DNA of 64,000 nucleotides from Aliikangiella maris (GTDB lineage Bacteria > Pseudomonadota > Gammaproteobacteria > Enterobacterales > Kangiellaceae). The stretch covers positions 1-64,000 of the forward strand of contig NZ_JBFDAH010000007.1 of the NCBI RefSeq assembly GCF_040719265.1, read 5' to 3'. A program made the translations under genes and the position numbers. Below are positions 34,075 to 42,778 of the stretch, piece by piece (positions within the stretch are counted from its first letter, which is position 1; the number at the start of each line of letters is the position of its first letter). The notes under the pieces are model-generated. The model made no database searches, was not told the DNA's origin, and was given only the letters and a program-made list of their open reading frames with translations.

Positions 34075-34746
34075 TTAGCTCTTCCTTAACGCAATTGATT
34101 CAGCCAAGTACCAATCAGTTTCGGTATCAATATCTATCGATTCCAGAGGAGGCGTTTCCCATTTTATTGGCGTTTTACCGATACGTGAGTTTGAGTTTTT
34201 AAAAGACGCTTTAGTAAAGATGTAAATACATGAATTCTCTTCATACCAAGGCGTTAAATCTTGAGTTCTAATTAACTTTTTAGGATCGTGATTTAATGGA
34301 GTATTGTCTTCATCATAAAATCTAGACAAAAATTTATTAACTGAAAACAAAGTATCATGCTTATCTAAGTTGTCTAAATAGCATTGTACTGCGTCACTGA
34401 TAGTAGATGGAGAAATTAGAGGATTAGTTGCATGAGTCATAAAAAACACATCAGCGTCAATACAGTTTATGTCATCTTCTAATATAAGATTCATACTCAC
34501 ATCATCACCACAGAGTTCTTTCTTTCTCGTTCTAATAACTATTTTTTCACTTTCATTCAAGCCATTATCAATCAATAGTTCTTTAGCATCTGTATTGATA
34601 ATAACTTTTTCAAACTTATCACTAATAACTAGAGAATCAAGCATCCATTTAAAAAGTGGCTTTCCTGCAAATTTTCTAAAGTTCTTATTTTTAACTCTTT
34701 CACTATTTGCCTTAATAGGAAGTAACGCGACCATTTTATTTTTCAT
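34075..34746 (-). CDS. CMP-sugar synthetase (NeuA-like cytidylyltransferase)
   Basis: A 223-residue cytidylyltransferase: LLPIKANSERVKNKNFRKF, FAGKPLF, then VFFMTHATNPLIS and ESIDIDTETDW, the order seen in CMP-N-acylneuraminate and CMP-Kdo synthetases. The first motif (usually RxGSKxxPxKN) reads KANSERVKNKN, a variant subtype. It would activate a keto-acid sugar with CTP. No NeuB- or NeuC-type genes are visible in the window, so the sugar may not be a standard nonulosonic acid. I place the start at the ATG at 34746; an in-frame TTG at 34758 overlaps the previous gene. It follows the GT2 gene by 8 bases. Confidence 0.87.
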   Translation of the reverse strand: MKNKMVALLPIKANSERVKNKNFRKFAGKPLFKWMLDSLVISDKFEKVIINTDAKELLIDNGLNESEKIVIRTRKKELCGDDVSMNLILEDDINCIDADVFFMTHATNPLISPSTISDAVQCYLDNLDKHDTLFSVNKFLSRFYDEDNTPLNHDPKKLIRTQDLTPWYEENSCIYIFTKASFKNSNSRIGKTPIKWETPPLESIDIDTETDWYLAESIALRKS

Positions 34747-34754
34747 TTTAGTTC

Positions 34755-35648
34755 TCAATTATTTTTAGGATAAAAGTATTTTAATTTAGCTTGTCTAGAT
34801 AACTTTCTATGCATACGATTCCCTTTATATGCTCCCCAGTATTGGAAAAACCTGAATTTCACAATAGAACTAATTTCCTTAATCAAACACTGTTGTCTGA
34901 GTGCAATAACGGTATCGTTATATATAGCCACAAATATATATTTGAACATATCAAAAATATTAAAGTGAATTTCTGGCATGATTTTCTGCAAAGCAAGAGC
35001 TTCTCTTTCATACCTTCTTTTTACTTGAGTCCAACTTTCATTATGAATGTGATATACACATGAATTTTCTACATAGCCAATTTTTTCCTGAGAATTAAAT
35101 ATTCTCTTGGCTAACTCTAAATCTTCTAGTCCTGTAAGAGACTCATCAAAATAATATTGTTCCCATGTGCTTTTATTAATTGCTGCATTAGCATTATTAC
35201 AAAAATAGTTCCCTTGTGCTTTATCCTTGTTTTCCGGAAAGTACTTCTTAAACAATTGATATTCACTGAATTTAGTTGTATCTCTACCAATTTGTCTTCC
35301 ATAAACATAACTATATTCTTTTTCTTTAAGTGGATTGACTAAATTAACTAACCAAGCATTATTACTTGGAACACAGTGCCCACTAATAAATACTAAATAT
35401 TTACCTGATGCAAAATGGCATCCTAAATTCAAAGAACGACCAAAAGTGAAATCTTCTTTATCAATATGTAATATATTAACTTGATGCTTTTTGGCAATAT
35501 CTAAAGTATTATCGGAAGAGCCAGAATCAACTAAAACAACCTCAACTTTATATTTATCAGTTATCTGATTTTCGATCGCGCACAGCAATTCATTTAAGTA
35601 CCGAGACTCATTGTATGTTCTAATTATTATACTAATTACTTCAATCAT
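34755..35648 (-). CDS. Family 2 glycosyltransferase
   Basis: A 297-residue GT-A-type protein. The N-domain is clear (ISIIIRTYNESRYLNELL; VVLVDSGSSDNT). At the place where GT2 enzymes have DxD, the sequence is FISGHCVPSNNAW (S89-G90-H91-C92), so the usual metal-binding aspartates are missing, a variant I have seen described for some rhamnosyltransferase-like GT2 proteins. Downstream LTGLEDLELAKR resembles the ED catalytic-base motif. It overlaps the preceding SMP-30 gene by 8 bases and is followed by the CMP-sugar synthetase. Donor and acceptor unknown; it may still be active through an alternative metal site. Confidence 0.88.
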   Translation of the reverse strand: MIEVISIIIRTYNESRYLNELLCAIENQITDKYKVEVVLVDSGSSDNTLDIAKKHQVNILHIDKEDFTFGRSLNLGCHFASGKYLVFISGHCVPSNNAWLVNLVNPLKEKEYSYVYGRQIGRDTTKFSEYQLFKKYFPENKDKAQGNYFCNNANAAINKSTWEQYYFDESLTGLEDLELAKRIFNSQEKIGYVENSCVYHIHNESWTQVKRRYEREALALQKIMPEIHFNIFDMFKYIFVAIYNDTVIALRQQCLIKEISSIVKFRFFQYWGAYKGNRMHRKLSRQAKLKYFYPKNN

Positions 35649-36483
35649 TTTTTAAATCAACGGTGAACACCTTACCTGATAGTGGATAGTTTTTTAAATC
35701 AATCGAATTTAGTTTGATATTTGCACTACTAACAAATAACATTTCATTTTCGTTATAAATACAACTGGTTGGTCTTTTCGCAGCTAAAAAATATTCGTCT
35801 AATACGGTTCCATCTTTAGAGAATCGAACTACTTTATTCCCATCCCAAAAGGTGATAAAAATATCGCCTTTTGTGTTGATACACCCTCCGTCGGGCGTGC
35901 ATTGAAAATGACTAAAATCTAACCAGGTCTTTTTATTAACCACTTGTGACCAATCTTGATTAAACTGAAATCGATATATTTTCTTTTCTAACGAGTCCGA
36001 TATTAAAATACTAAAACTATCTTTTAATAAGATAAAAGTATTAGGAATCGAAATCCCTTCATAGCAAATAGTTAAAGTCTTATTTTTTACAAGAATAACC
36101 GCTCCGTCATTAGGTGTATATTTCTCATTCATTATTCCATAAATATACCAATCATCATCTATTTTAGTACCATCATTTGAACGATATTGTTTTGACCTAT
36201 ATTTTTCTGGTGATGTAATGATTTGCTCATAATTTTTACTCAGCAACGAAAACTTATAAAGCCCAGTAGCTGTTGCCAAAACTAATTTATCTTCATAACA
36301 ATCTAAAATTACACTCGCACGTTCAGGTAACTGAAAAATTGTTTCGTTCTGCTTTGAAAAACAATATCTTATTAGCTTCTGCTGTTCTATATCTAACCAA
36401 TATAGCTTATTCTCTTTCTCATCTAAAAATAACGATTCTCCTAACGAAGCAACATAATCAGATTCAAAGTATCTTTTTTTCAT
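35641..36483 (-). CDS. SMP-30/gluconolactonase-family beta-propeller hydrolase
   Basis: 280 residues with the SMP-30 metal site: E16 (LGESLFLD), N148 (IPNT) and D163 (ISDS), plus substrate-binding R101/N103 (YRSNDGTKI). The family hydrolyses sugar lactones with a divalent metal. Being first in line before the GT2 and CMP-sugar synthetase genes, it may open a lactone formed by a sugar dehydrogenase such as the SDR at 32411-33142, yielding the acid that is then modified. This links oxidation, lactone opening and activation but is inference. GGAAG precedes the ATG by about 11 nt. Somewhat shorter than the typical 290-300 residues, nothing essential missing. Confidence 0.85.
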   Translation of the reverse strand: MKKRYFESDYVASLGESLFLDEKENKLYWLDIEQQKLIRYCFSKQNETIFQLPERASVILDCYEDKLVLATATGLYKFSLLSKNYEQIITSPEKYRSKQYRSNDGTKIDDDWYIYGIMNEKYTPNDGAVILVKNKTLTICYEGISIPNTFILLKDSFSILISDSLEKKIYRFQFNQDWSQVVNKKTWLDFSHFQCTPDGGCINTKGDIFITFWDGNKVVRFSKDGTVLDEYFLAAKRPTSCIYNENEMLFVSSANIKLNSIDLKNYPLSGKVFTVDLKND

Positions 36484-36515
36484 TTCTTCAAAACTTCCTA
36501 AATCTTTATTTACTT

Positions 36516-37466
36516 TTAAAGAACTTGCTTTAAATACCAGTCATATGTTTCTACCAGGCCTTGCCGAATTTTGACTTTGGCTCTCCAACCCAGTCGATTT
36601 ATTTTACCACTATCCAATAATTTACGAAGCGTTCCATCGGGTTTGTTTAAATCAAACTTTAACTCCCCTTTGTAGTCGATAATATCAATTAACATTTTTG
36701 CTAGCTGCTCAATTGTCACTTCTTCCCCTGACCCAACATTTATGTGCGATTCCATCGGGCTGACTACTCTAGAATATGATATTTTATCAATTGACATTAA
36801 ATGCACAGCAGCTTCAGCCAAATCGTAAACATGTAAAAATTCACGTAAAGCTTTACCGCTTCCCCAAATAGTCACTGATGGTGCATTTGTTTTCTTCGCA
36901 TGGTGAATTCTGGCCATTAAACCTGGAATAACATGTGAATTTTCGCTATCAAAATTATCAAAAGGCCCATATAAATTTGTTGGCATAATACAACGATAGT
37001 CACGTTTAAATTGACGATTATAAGATTCGCTCAGTTTGATTCCCGCAATTTTTGCAATCGCATAAGGTTCGTTGGTTGGCTCTAACTTTCCAGTTAATAA
37101 ATACTCTTCTTTAATCGGTTGATTAGCCAATTTGGGATAAATACACGATGAACCTAAGAATAGCAATTGCGGCACATTATTTTGGTGAGCTGCGTGGATA
37201 ATATTACTTTCTATCATCAGATTTTGATAGATAAAATCTGCTGGAAAATCATTATTGGCCCCTATTCCACCAACTTTAGCGGCAGCAATATAAATCAGAT
37301 CAAAAGGATTATTTTTGAAAAAATCGTTTACTACATTTTGATCCAATAGATTAAGCTTATCACGACCAACTGTTGTTATATGGTTATTTTTATCTTGTCG
37401 CAGTTTATCTACAATTGCTCTACCAACCATCCCTCGATGACCAGCAACAAATATTTTTTTACTCAA
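36516..37466 (-). CDS. fcl: GDP-L-fucose synthase
   Basis: A 316-residue epimerase/reductase that turns GDP-4-keto-6-deoxymannose into GDP-L-fucose with NADPH. Cofactor loop GHRGMVG, catalytic S107 (LGSSCIYP), Y135 and K139 (EPYAIAK), in near register with the E. coli enzyme (S107, Y136, K140). The start is TTG at 37466 with AGGAAG 7 nt upstream; the next Met would remove the Rossmann strand. It lies 18 bases downstream of gmd, which makes its substrate. L-fucose or a derivative is therefore a probable component of the surface glycan. Confidence 0.96.
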   Translation of the reverse strand: MSKKIFVAGHRGMVGRAIVDKLRQDKNNHITTVGRDKLNLLDQNVVNDFFKNNPFDLIYIAAAKVGGIGANNDFPADFIYQNLMIESNIIHAAHQNNVPQLLFLGSSCIYPKLANQPIKEEYLLTGKLEPTNEPYAIAKIAGIKLSESYNRQFKRDYRCIMPTNLYGPFDNFDSENSHVIPGLMARIHHAKKTNAPSVTIWGSGKALREFLHVYDLAEAAVHLMSIDKISYSRVVSPMESHINVGSGEEVTIEQLAKMLIDIIDYKGELKFDLNKPDGTLRKLLDSGKINRLGWRAKVKIRQGLVETYDWYLKQVL

Positions 37467-37484
37467 GTGATGACTTCCTCAGTT

Positions 37485-38606
37485 TTATTCACCGTGGTTT
37501 AGATGAACATCAAAACCGTGCTGTTTCAATAAACGGTCTTTTCTAGCAACTTGTAAATCGTGTTCAACCATTTCTTCAACCATTTCTTCAAAACTAATTT
37601 TGGGTTGCCAATTCAATAATTTTTTTGCCTTGTCCGGATCACCAAGCAAAGTCTCAACTTCTGCCGGTCGATAATAACGAGGATCAATTTTTAATATAAT
37701 ATCTCCAGGCTTTATTTGAATATCTGTGGTTAAATCGACTGTCACAACTCGAGCAACTTCATCAATACCGTTACCTTCAAAGACTAATTCTATGCCTAAT
37801 TTTTTAGCCGCAATCATTACAAACTCTCTGACAGAATATTGCTGTCCCGTAGCAATCACAAAATCATCTGGTTTTTCCTGCTGAAGCATTAGCCATTGCA
37901 TTTCAACATAATCTTTTGCATGGCCCCAATCTCTTTTAGCATCGATATTGCCAAGATAAAGTATTTTTTCTAGTCCTTGAGAAATATTCGCTAATGAGCG
38001 GGTAATTTTTCGTGTCACAAAAGTTTCACCACGTCGTTCAGATTCATGATTAAATAGAATTCCATTACAAGCATACATTCCATATGCTTCACGGTAATTA
38101 ACGGTTATCCAATAAGCATAAAGTTTAGCAACACCATAAGGTGAACGAGGATAAAAAGGTGTTCGCTCAGATTGTGGTATCTGTTGAACTAGCCCGTATA
38201 ACTCAGAAGTTGAAGCTTGATAATAACGACACTTTTTTTCTAAACCCAAAAAACGTATAGCTTCTAATAAGCGCAATGCGCCTAAGGCATCGACTTCAGC
38301 GGTATACTCAGGACTTTCGAAAGATACTGCTACATGCGACTGCGCACCAAGATTATAAATTTCATCGGGTTGCACATCTTGAATAATTCGGGTTAAATTT
38401 GAAGCGTCTGTCAAATCACCGTAGTGCAGAAAGAAGCTTGGATTTTCCTGATGTTTGTCTTGATAAATATGATCAATTCGTTGAGTATTAAATGAAGAAG
38501 CACGCCTTTTAATACCGTGTACTTCATAATTTTTAGCTAGCAGGTATTCGGCCAAATAAGAGCCATCTTGTCCAGTAATACCGGTAATTAACGCAACTTT
38601 TTTCAA
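37485..38606 (-). CDS. gmd: GDP-mannose 4,6-dehydratase
   Basis: 373 residues. The NADP-binding loop TGITGQDGSYLAE (8-20), the STSELYG active-site segment (T133, E135) and Y157/K161 in YGVAK are intact, and the length matches the family. It converts GDP-D-mannose to GDP-4-keto-6-deoxy-D-mannose for the adjacent fucose synthase. The start codon is TTG at 38606 with only a weak upstream GAG. Near the C-terminus a 12-bp duplication repeats the residues EEMV. GDP-mannose synthesis genes (manB/manC) are not in the window. Confidence 0.97.
   Translation of the reverse strand: MKKVALITGITGQDGSYLAEYLLAKNYEVHGIKRRASSFNTQRIDHIYQDKHQENPSFFLHYGDLTDASNLTRIIQDVQPDEIYNLGAQSHVAVSFESPEYTAEVDALGALRLLEAIRFLGLEKKCRYYQASTSELYGLVQQIPQSERTPFYPRSPYGVAKLYAYWITVNYREAYGMYACNGILFNHESERRGETFVTRKITRSLANISQGLEKILYLGNIDAKRDWGHAKDYVEMQWLMLQQEKPDDFVIATGQQYSVREFVMIAAKKLGIELVFEGNGIDEVARVVTVDLTTDIQIKPGDIILKIDPRYYRPAEVETLLGDPDKAKKLLNWQPKISFEEMVEEMVEHDLQVARKDRLLKQHGFDVHLNHGE
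37565..37588. repeat. 12-bp duplication inside gmd
   Basis: CAACCATTTCTT occurs twice in tandem (37565-37576, 37577-37588), adding four residues (EEMV repeated) in the C-terminal helix of Gmd. In frame, so harmless in appearance. Confidence 0.9.
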
Positions 38607-38679
38607 TGTTTAATACTCGCTTATAGTTAATCAGTTTGGTACAAATTTATTTCTACGTCCTAAAAACTATGAGGTAAAT

Positions 38680-39876
38680 TTAATATTGCTCAAAGTATTT
38701 TTGATAATCTCCTGCAACACTTTGCCAGTCGAACCTTTGTATCACACTTTCTCGACCATTTTTAGACAATCGCAGCAATTCTTTCGAATTTTCCATTAAA
38801 AATTCAATTTTATTGGCGAGCATATGGGCATCACCAACAGTGAACATAAGACCATTATAGCCATCTTGCACAACATCACGGATAGCAGGCAAGTCAGAAG
38901 CAATGACAGCGCATCCACACCCCATTGCTTCAATTGCAACCAAACCTAAACCTTCCTGATCACCACCTTGACTAACAACCGAAGGCATTACTAAAATTTG
39001 GTGTTGTGTTAAAAGTTCAGGTAATTGCTGATGACTTTTGCTACCAACAAACTTGACATAATCTTCAATTTTCAGCTGTTGAACCTGAGCCAAAAGGTCT
39101 TGTTTTAGTGGCCCATCTCCAACAATTGTATATTTTAACGAAATTTCTTTTTGCTTTAAAATAGCAACAGCCCGTAACAGTATAGGCAATCCCTTTTTCT
39201 CAACCAAACGACCTACAAAAATAACATTTTGGCGTTCAGCAAATCTCATTTTATTATTAAAAGTATTAACTAAATCAACCCCCATCGAACGAACGGTAAT
39301 CGAACAATTCCTGTCAACGTTTAAGTATTGGTAACAATAGTCTTTCATTGCAGCACTTACAACAATGAGCTGATCAGCATTTTCAATCACCCACTTTTTA
39401 ATTCGATTCAAAAAGGGGCTATTCAGTCCATAAAGATCACCACCATGTGATGTAATAACAACTCTTATCGGCAACTTAAAAAGCTTACGTGCCAAAATAG
39501 CGACCAATCCTTGCGGGATTATCCAATGCGCATTAATCAAATCAATATTCTTAAGTTTAACCGTTCTGTGTAACGCGAACAGTTGGGCAAGCATTAATAA
39601 AGGTATTAATAAGTAATTTAACCGATTTCTTTTTAAGTTTTCTAAAATACCACCACCGTAGGCCAAGGTTTCCCATCGCCGAAAAACACCATATGCATAA
39701 CGAATAATCCGTATTTTTCCGCGCTTTTCATTTTCCAAAGCCCCTTTTGCGCGTGGCGCGAGAACATAAATTTGAAAATCATTTTGCAGGTATGAAGCCA
39801 AATGATAAATAAATCCAGGCTGATTATCCTGCAGGTTTGTGGGAAAGGTCGTTGTGGTGATTAATAATTTTTTCAC
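38680..39876 (-). CDS. Family 4 glycosyltransferase
   Basis: A 398-residue GT-B enzyme: N-domain TTTTFPTNLQDNQPGFIYHLA, INAHWIIPQGL, ITSHGGDLY, and C-domain VIFVGRLVEKKGLPILL with EX7E at E308/E316 (EGLGLVAIE). The start is GTG at 39876 with no strong ribosome binding site. It lies 74 bases upstream of gmd and 53 bases after the GT2 gene, so it heads or shares the glycan operon. Probably works on the growing lipid-linked oligosaccharide at the cytoplasmic membrane. Sugar specificity cannot be assigned. Confidence 0.94.
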   Translation of the reverse strand: MKKLLITTTTFPTNLQDNQPGFIYHLASYLQNDFQIYVLAPRAKGALENEKRGKIRIIRYAYGVFRRWETLAYGGGILENLKRNRLNYLLIPLLMLAQLFALHRTVKLKNIDLINAHWIIPQGLVAILARKLFKLPIRVVITSHGGDLYGLNSPFLNRIKKWVIENADQLIVVSAAMKDYCYQYLNVDRNCSITVRSMGVDLVNTFNNKMRFAERQNVIFVGRLVEKKGLPILLRAVAILKQKEISLKYTIVGDGPLKQDLLAQVQQLKIEDYVKFVGSKSHQQLPELLTQHQILVMPSVVSQGGDQEGLGLVAIEAMGCGCAVIASDLPAIRDVVQDGYNGLMFTVGDAHMLANKIEFLMENSKELLRLSKNGRESVIQRFDWQSVAGDYQKYFEQY

Positions 39877-39928
39877 ACAAGTATCATCAATAAATTATCG
39901 CTAAAGCTATAAATATGAATAATTCTGA

Positions 39929-40798
39929 TTAATCTCGCCGACTATTCATAAATATCAAGGTATTGATCTGCTCTGAAACCAAACCAATCAAAAAAATAAT
40001 TACTGAGGTTGTGAACAAAATCACACTCATGTTGGTTAACTGACCAGAGGAGATGAAAGTATATAAATAGTACAAAGTGGCAGTTAAAAACATTAAAACA
40101 CTAAATGGTGTAAATACTTTTAGCGGCGAATACAACGTTCCAACTTTAAAAATGATAAGCAAAAACCGAAGCCCATCACTCAACGGATTAATATGGCTTT
40201 TACCAATTCGATCACCTGAAACAGCTTCAAAATGGTAACCAACCTGATAACCCGCTCTCAAAAAAGCCATGGTAATCGTGGTTGGATAAGAAAAACCATT
40301 TGGCAGTAAGTGTAGGAACTCATTGAATTTTTCTCGATAAACACATCTTAAACCCGAAGTCAGGTCTTTTATTGGATAATTTGTAATCTTTGAGGAAAAC
40401 CAATTGTAAAATCCATTGGCTAACATGCGACTTTTACTGGCTTGCGCATGGCGTTTTCGCGCGCCCACAACCATGTCAAACCCTTGGGAAAGCTCGGTTA
40501 ACAACCGCCCTACCGACTCTGCCTTATGCTGCCCATCTGCATCCATAAAACATAAAATTTCGCCTTTCGCTTTTCTTGCACCAGCCTTTATTGCCGCACC
40601 ATTGCCTCGAGAAAAAATATGGGTCACCAAAGTCACCCCTAACTCTTCACAAACTTTCACGGTATCATCTTCGGAGCCGTCATTAACAATAACTATTTCC
40701 AACAGATCTGGATACATCGTTTTTAACTGAGGAATCAGTATCTTAAGGCTAACAGCCTCATTTTTGGCGGGAATAACAACACTGGTCTTGTTAAGCAT
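39929..40798 (-). CDS. Polyprenyl-phosphate-type family 2 glycosyltransferase (DPM1/ArnC-like)
   Basis: 289 residues: GT-A domain SVVIPAKNEAVSLKIL, VIVNDGSEDDT, metal motif D86-A-D88 in MDADGQH, then SRMLANGFYNWF and DLTSGLRC, typical of dolichyl-phosphate-mannose-synthase-like enzymes. Two C-terminal membrane segments (about 220-242 and 250-272) anchor it. Such enzymes load one sugar on undecaprenyl phosphate, a donor that GT-C enzymes use in the periplasm. That would fit the GT-C-like protein next to the pilins, but this is speculative. Start at the ATG at 40798 with GGAAG 9 nt upstream; an in-frame TTG lies three codons earlier. It is the first gene of the locus, divergent from pilB. Confidence 0.92.
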   Translation of the reverse strand: MLNKTSVVIPAKNEAVSLKILIPQLKTMYPDLLEIVIVNDGSEDDTVKVCEELGVTLVTHIFSRGNGAAIKAGARKAKGEILCFMDADGQHKAESVGRLLTELSQGFDMVVGARKRHAQASKSRMLANGFYNWFSSKITNYPIKDLTSGLRCVYREKFNEFLHLLPNGFSYPTTITMAFLRAGYQVGYHFEAVSGDRIGKSHINPLSDGLRFLLIIFKVGTLYSPLKVFTPFSVLMFLTATLYYLYTFISSGQLTNMSVILFTTSVIIFLIGLVSEQINTLIFMNSRRD

Positions 40799-41045
40799 CG
40801 TGATCAACTTCCGATTTATTGTACCAATATCAAACTCTGTGAATGAGTAGATATAAATGTGATGTAAGTTATGAATTTTAGCGTATATCTATTTGTTTTT
40901 TAATAAAAAAGATGAATTTTCTTTACGTTGCAATTATACTCAATAAATAGAGTAAAATGTAGATGACTGAGATTCACCCAAAATTCGCAATTTTGCGTAT
41001 TTAAATTAAAATCAATAGTCATTAACCCAACAAATATAGAGAGCT

Positions 41046-42761
41046 ATGGCTGCACCACAGACTAATATCGTACTAAGCGGGTTAGCACGTCGACTAATTC
41101 ATGATGAGTTTTTGGATGAACCAACCGCTCTGGATGCTATCAGTAGCGCTCAAAAGAATAAGCAAAATCTGGTCTCATATCTGGTTAATAATAACCTCGT
41201 CGACTCCTTGTCTATCGCTGTAGCGGCATCCATTGAGTTTGGCGTACCATTGTTTGACTTACATGCCATCGATATGTCACAAATTCCAAGTGGCGCCGTT
41301 AGTGAAAAACTCATCTCGAAGCATAATGCTATCCCTTTATTTAAACGAGGTAAACGTCTTTATGTTGCTGTCTCCGATCCTACTAATTTATCGGCACTAG
41401 ATGAGTTTAAATTTCATTCAGGGCTAACCACCGAGGCGGTGCTGGTTGAAGAGTCAAAACTTTCATCAATTATCACCAAAATTATTGAAGAAAAAGAAAG
41501 TGAAGAGCTGGGTGATTTTGATGATACCGATCTTGAAAATCTCGATTTAGACGCTGTCGATGAAAATGCACAAGATGACGAAGTCGATACCAATACAGAT
41601 GATGCACCTATTGTCCGCTTTGTTAACAAAATATTATTAGACGCCATTAAAAAAGGTGCTTCAGACTTACATTTTGAACCTTATGAAAAACGATATCGGG
41701 TTCGCTTTCGTGTCGACGGTATCCTTTCCGAAGTCGCTGGGCCCCCCATCACTTTGGCAACTCGTATTGCTGCACGTTTGAAAGTTATGTCAAGGCTGGA
41801 TATTTCAGAAAAGCGTATCCCACAAGATGGACGTATTAAACTGAAGCTATCTCGTAACAAAGCTATCGACTTTCGTGTCAGTACACTGCCCACCCTGTTT
41901 GGTGAAAAAGTCGTTATGCGGATTTTAGACCCAAGCAGTGCTCAGTTAGGTATTGATGCATTGGGCTATGAAGAAGAACAAAAAGCCCTCTTCCTTGATG
42001 CCATCCACAAACCGCAAGGTATGGTGCTCGTCACTGGGCCAACTGGGAGTGGTAAAACCGTCTCGCTCTATACCGCTGTAAATATCATCAATACGGCTGA
42101 GAGAAACATTTCAACAGCAGAAGATCCCGTTGAGATCAACCTCGAAGGGGTCAATCAGGTCAACGTTAACCCCAAGGCAGGTTTAACTTTTGCGTCGGCA
42201 TTGAGAGCATTTTTACGTCAAGATCCCGACATTGTTCTGGTTGGGGAGATTCGAGACCTTGAAACTGCAGAAATTGCCATTAAAGCCGCCCAAACCGGTC
42301 ACTTGGTACTTTCAACCTTGCATACCAATAGTGCGCCAGAAACATTAACACGTATGGTAAATATGGGAGTGGCTCCGTTTAATATCGCCACCAGTGTTAA
42401 CCTGGTAATTGCACAAAGGTTGGCAAGACGACTTTGTGAATCCTGTAAGCATGAGGTTGATTTACCACGCGAAGTATTAATCAGTGCCGGATTTAAAGAA
42501 GAAGAACTAGGATCTTTTAAAATATTTGAACCAGTTGGTTGCGATAATTGTACAAATGGCTATAAAGGTAGAGTTGGGATCTACCAAGTTATGAAGGTCT
42601 CCGAAGAAATGGGGCGAATTATCATGGAAGGCGGAAATGCCATTGATATAGCCGATCAGGCAAGAAAAGAAGGGGTGAATGACTTACACCGTTCTGCGCT
42701 GCTCAAGGTTATTCAGGGAATTACTTCTCTTGAAGAAGTTAGTCGCGTCACTCAGCATTAA
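41046..42761 (+). CDS. pilB: Type IV pilus extension ATPase
   Basis: A 571-residue hexameric secretion ATPase. It has an N-terminal MshEN/T2SSE_N domain (about 1-150), an acidic linker rich in Asp/Glu (about 150-180), Walker A GPTGSGKT (K337), the DPVEI Asp box, a Walker B-like DPDIVLVGEIRD, the His box (TGHLVLSTLHTN) and a zinc tetracysteine (CESC...CDNC) near the C-terminus. It powers pilus polymerisation from the cytoplasmic face with PilC. GAGAG precedes the ATG. pilC starts 17 bases downstream. The pilins it assembles are 15 kb away. Confidence 0.97.
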   Translation: MAAPQTNIVLSGLARRLIHDEFLDEPTALDAISSAQKNKQNLVSYLVNNNLVDSLSIAVAASIEFGVPLFDLHAIDMSQIPSGAVSEKLISKHNAIPLFKRGKRLYVAVSDPTNLSALDEFKFHSGLTTEAVLVEESKLSSIITKIIEEKESEELGDFDDTDLENLDLDAVDENAQDDEVDTNTDDAPIVRFVNKILLDAIKKGASDLHFEPYEKRYRVRFRVDGILSEVAGPPITLATRIAARLKVMSRLDISEKRIPQDGRIKLKLSRNKAIDFRVSTLPTLFGEKVVMRILDPSSAQLGIDALGYEEEQKALFLDAIHKPQGMVLVTGPTGSGKTVSLYTAVNIINTAERNISTAEDPVEINLEGVNQVNVNPKAGLTFASALRAFLRQDPDIVLVGEIRDLETAEIAIKAAQTGHLVLSTLHTNSAPETLTRMVNMGVAPFNIATSVNLVIAQRLARRLCESCKHEVDLPREVLISAGFKEEELGSFKIFEPVGCDNCTNGYKGRVGIYQVMKVSEEMGRIIMEGGNAIDIADQARKEGVNDLHRSALLKVIQGITSLEEVSRVTQH

Positions 42762-42778
42762 TCAGCAGGACTTAATTT

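Noticed and set aside
34075..34746. Sialic acid pathway based on the NeuA-like protein
   Set aside because: No NeuB or NeuC homologue in the window and a variant first motif; the sugar cannot be named.
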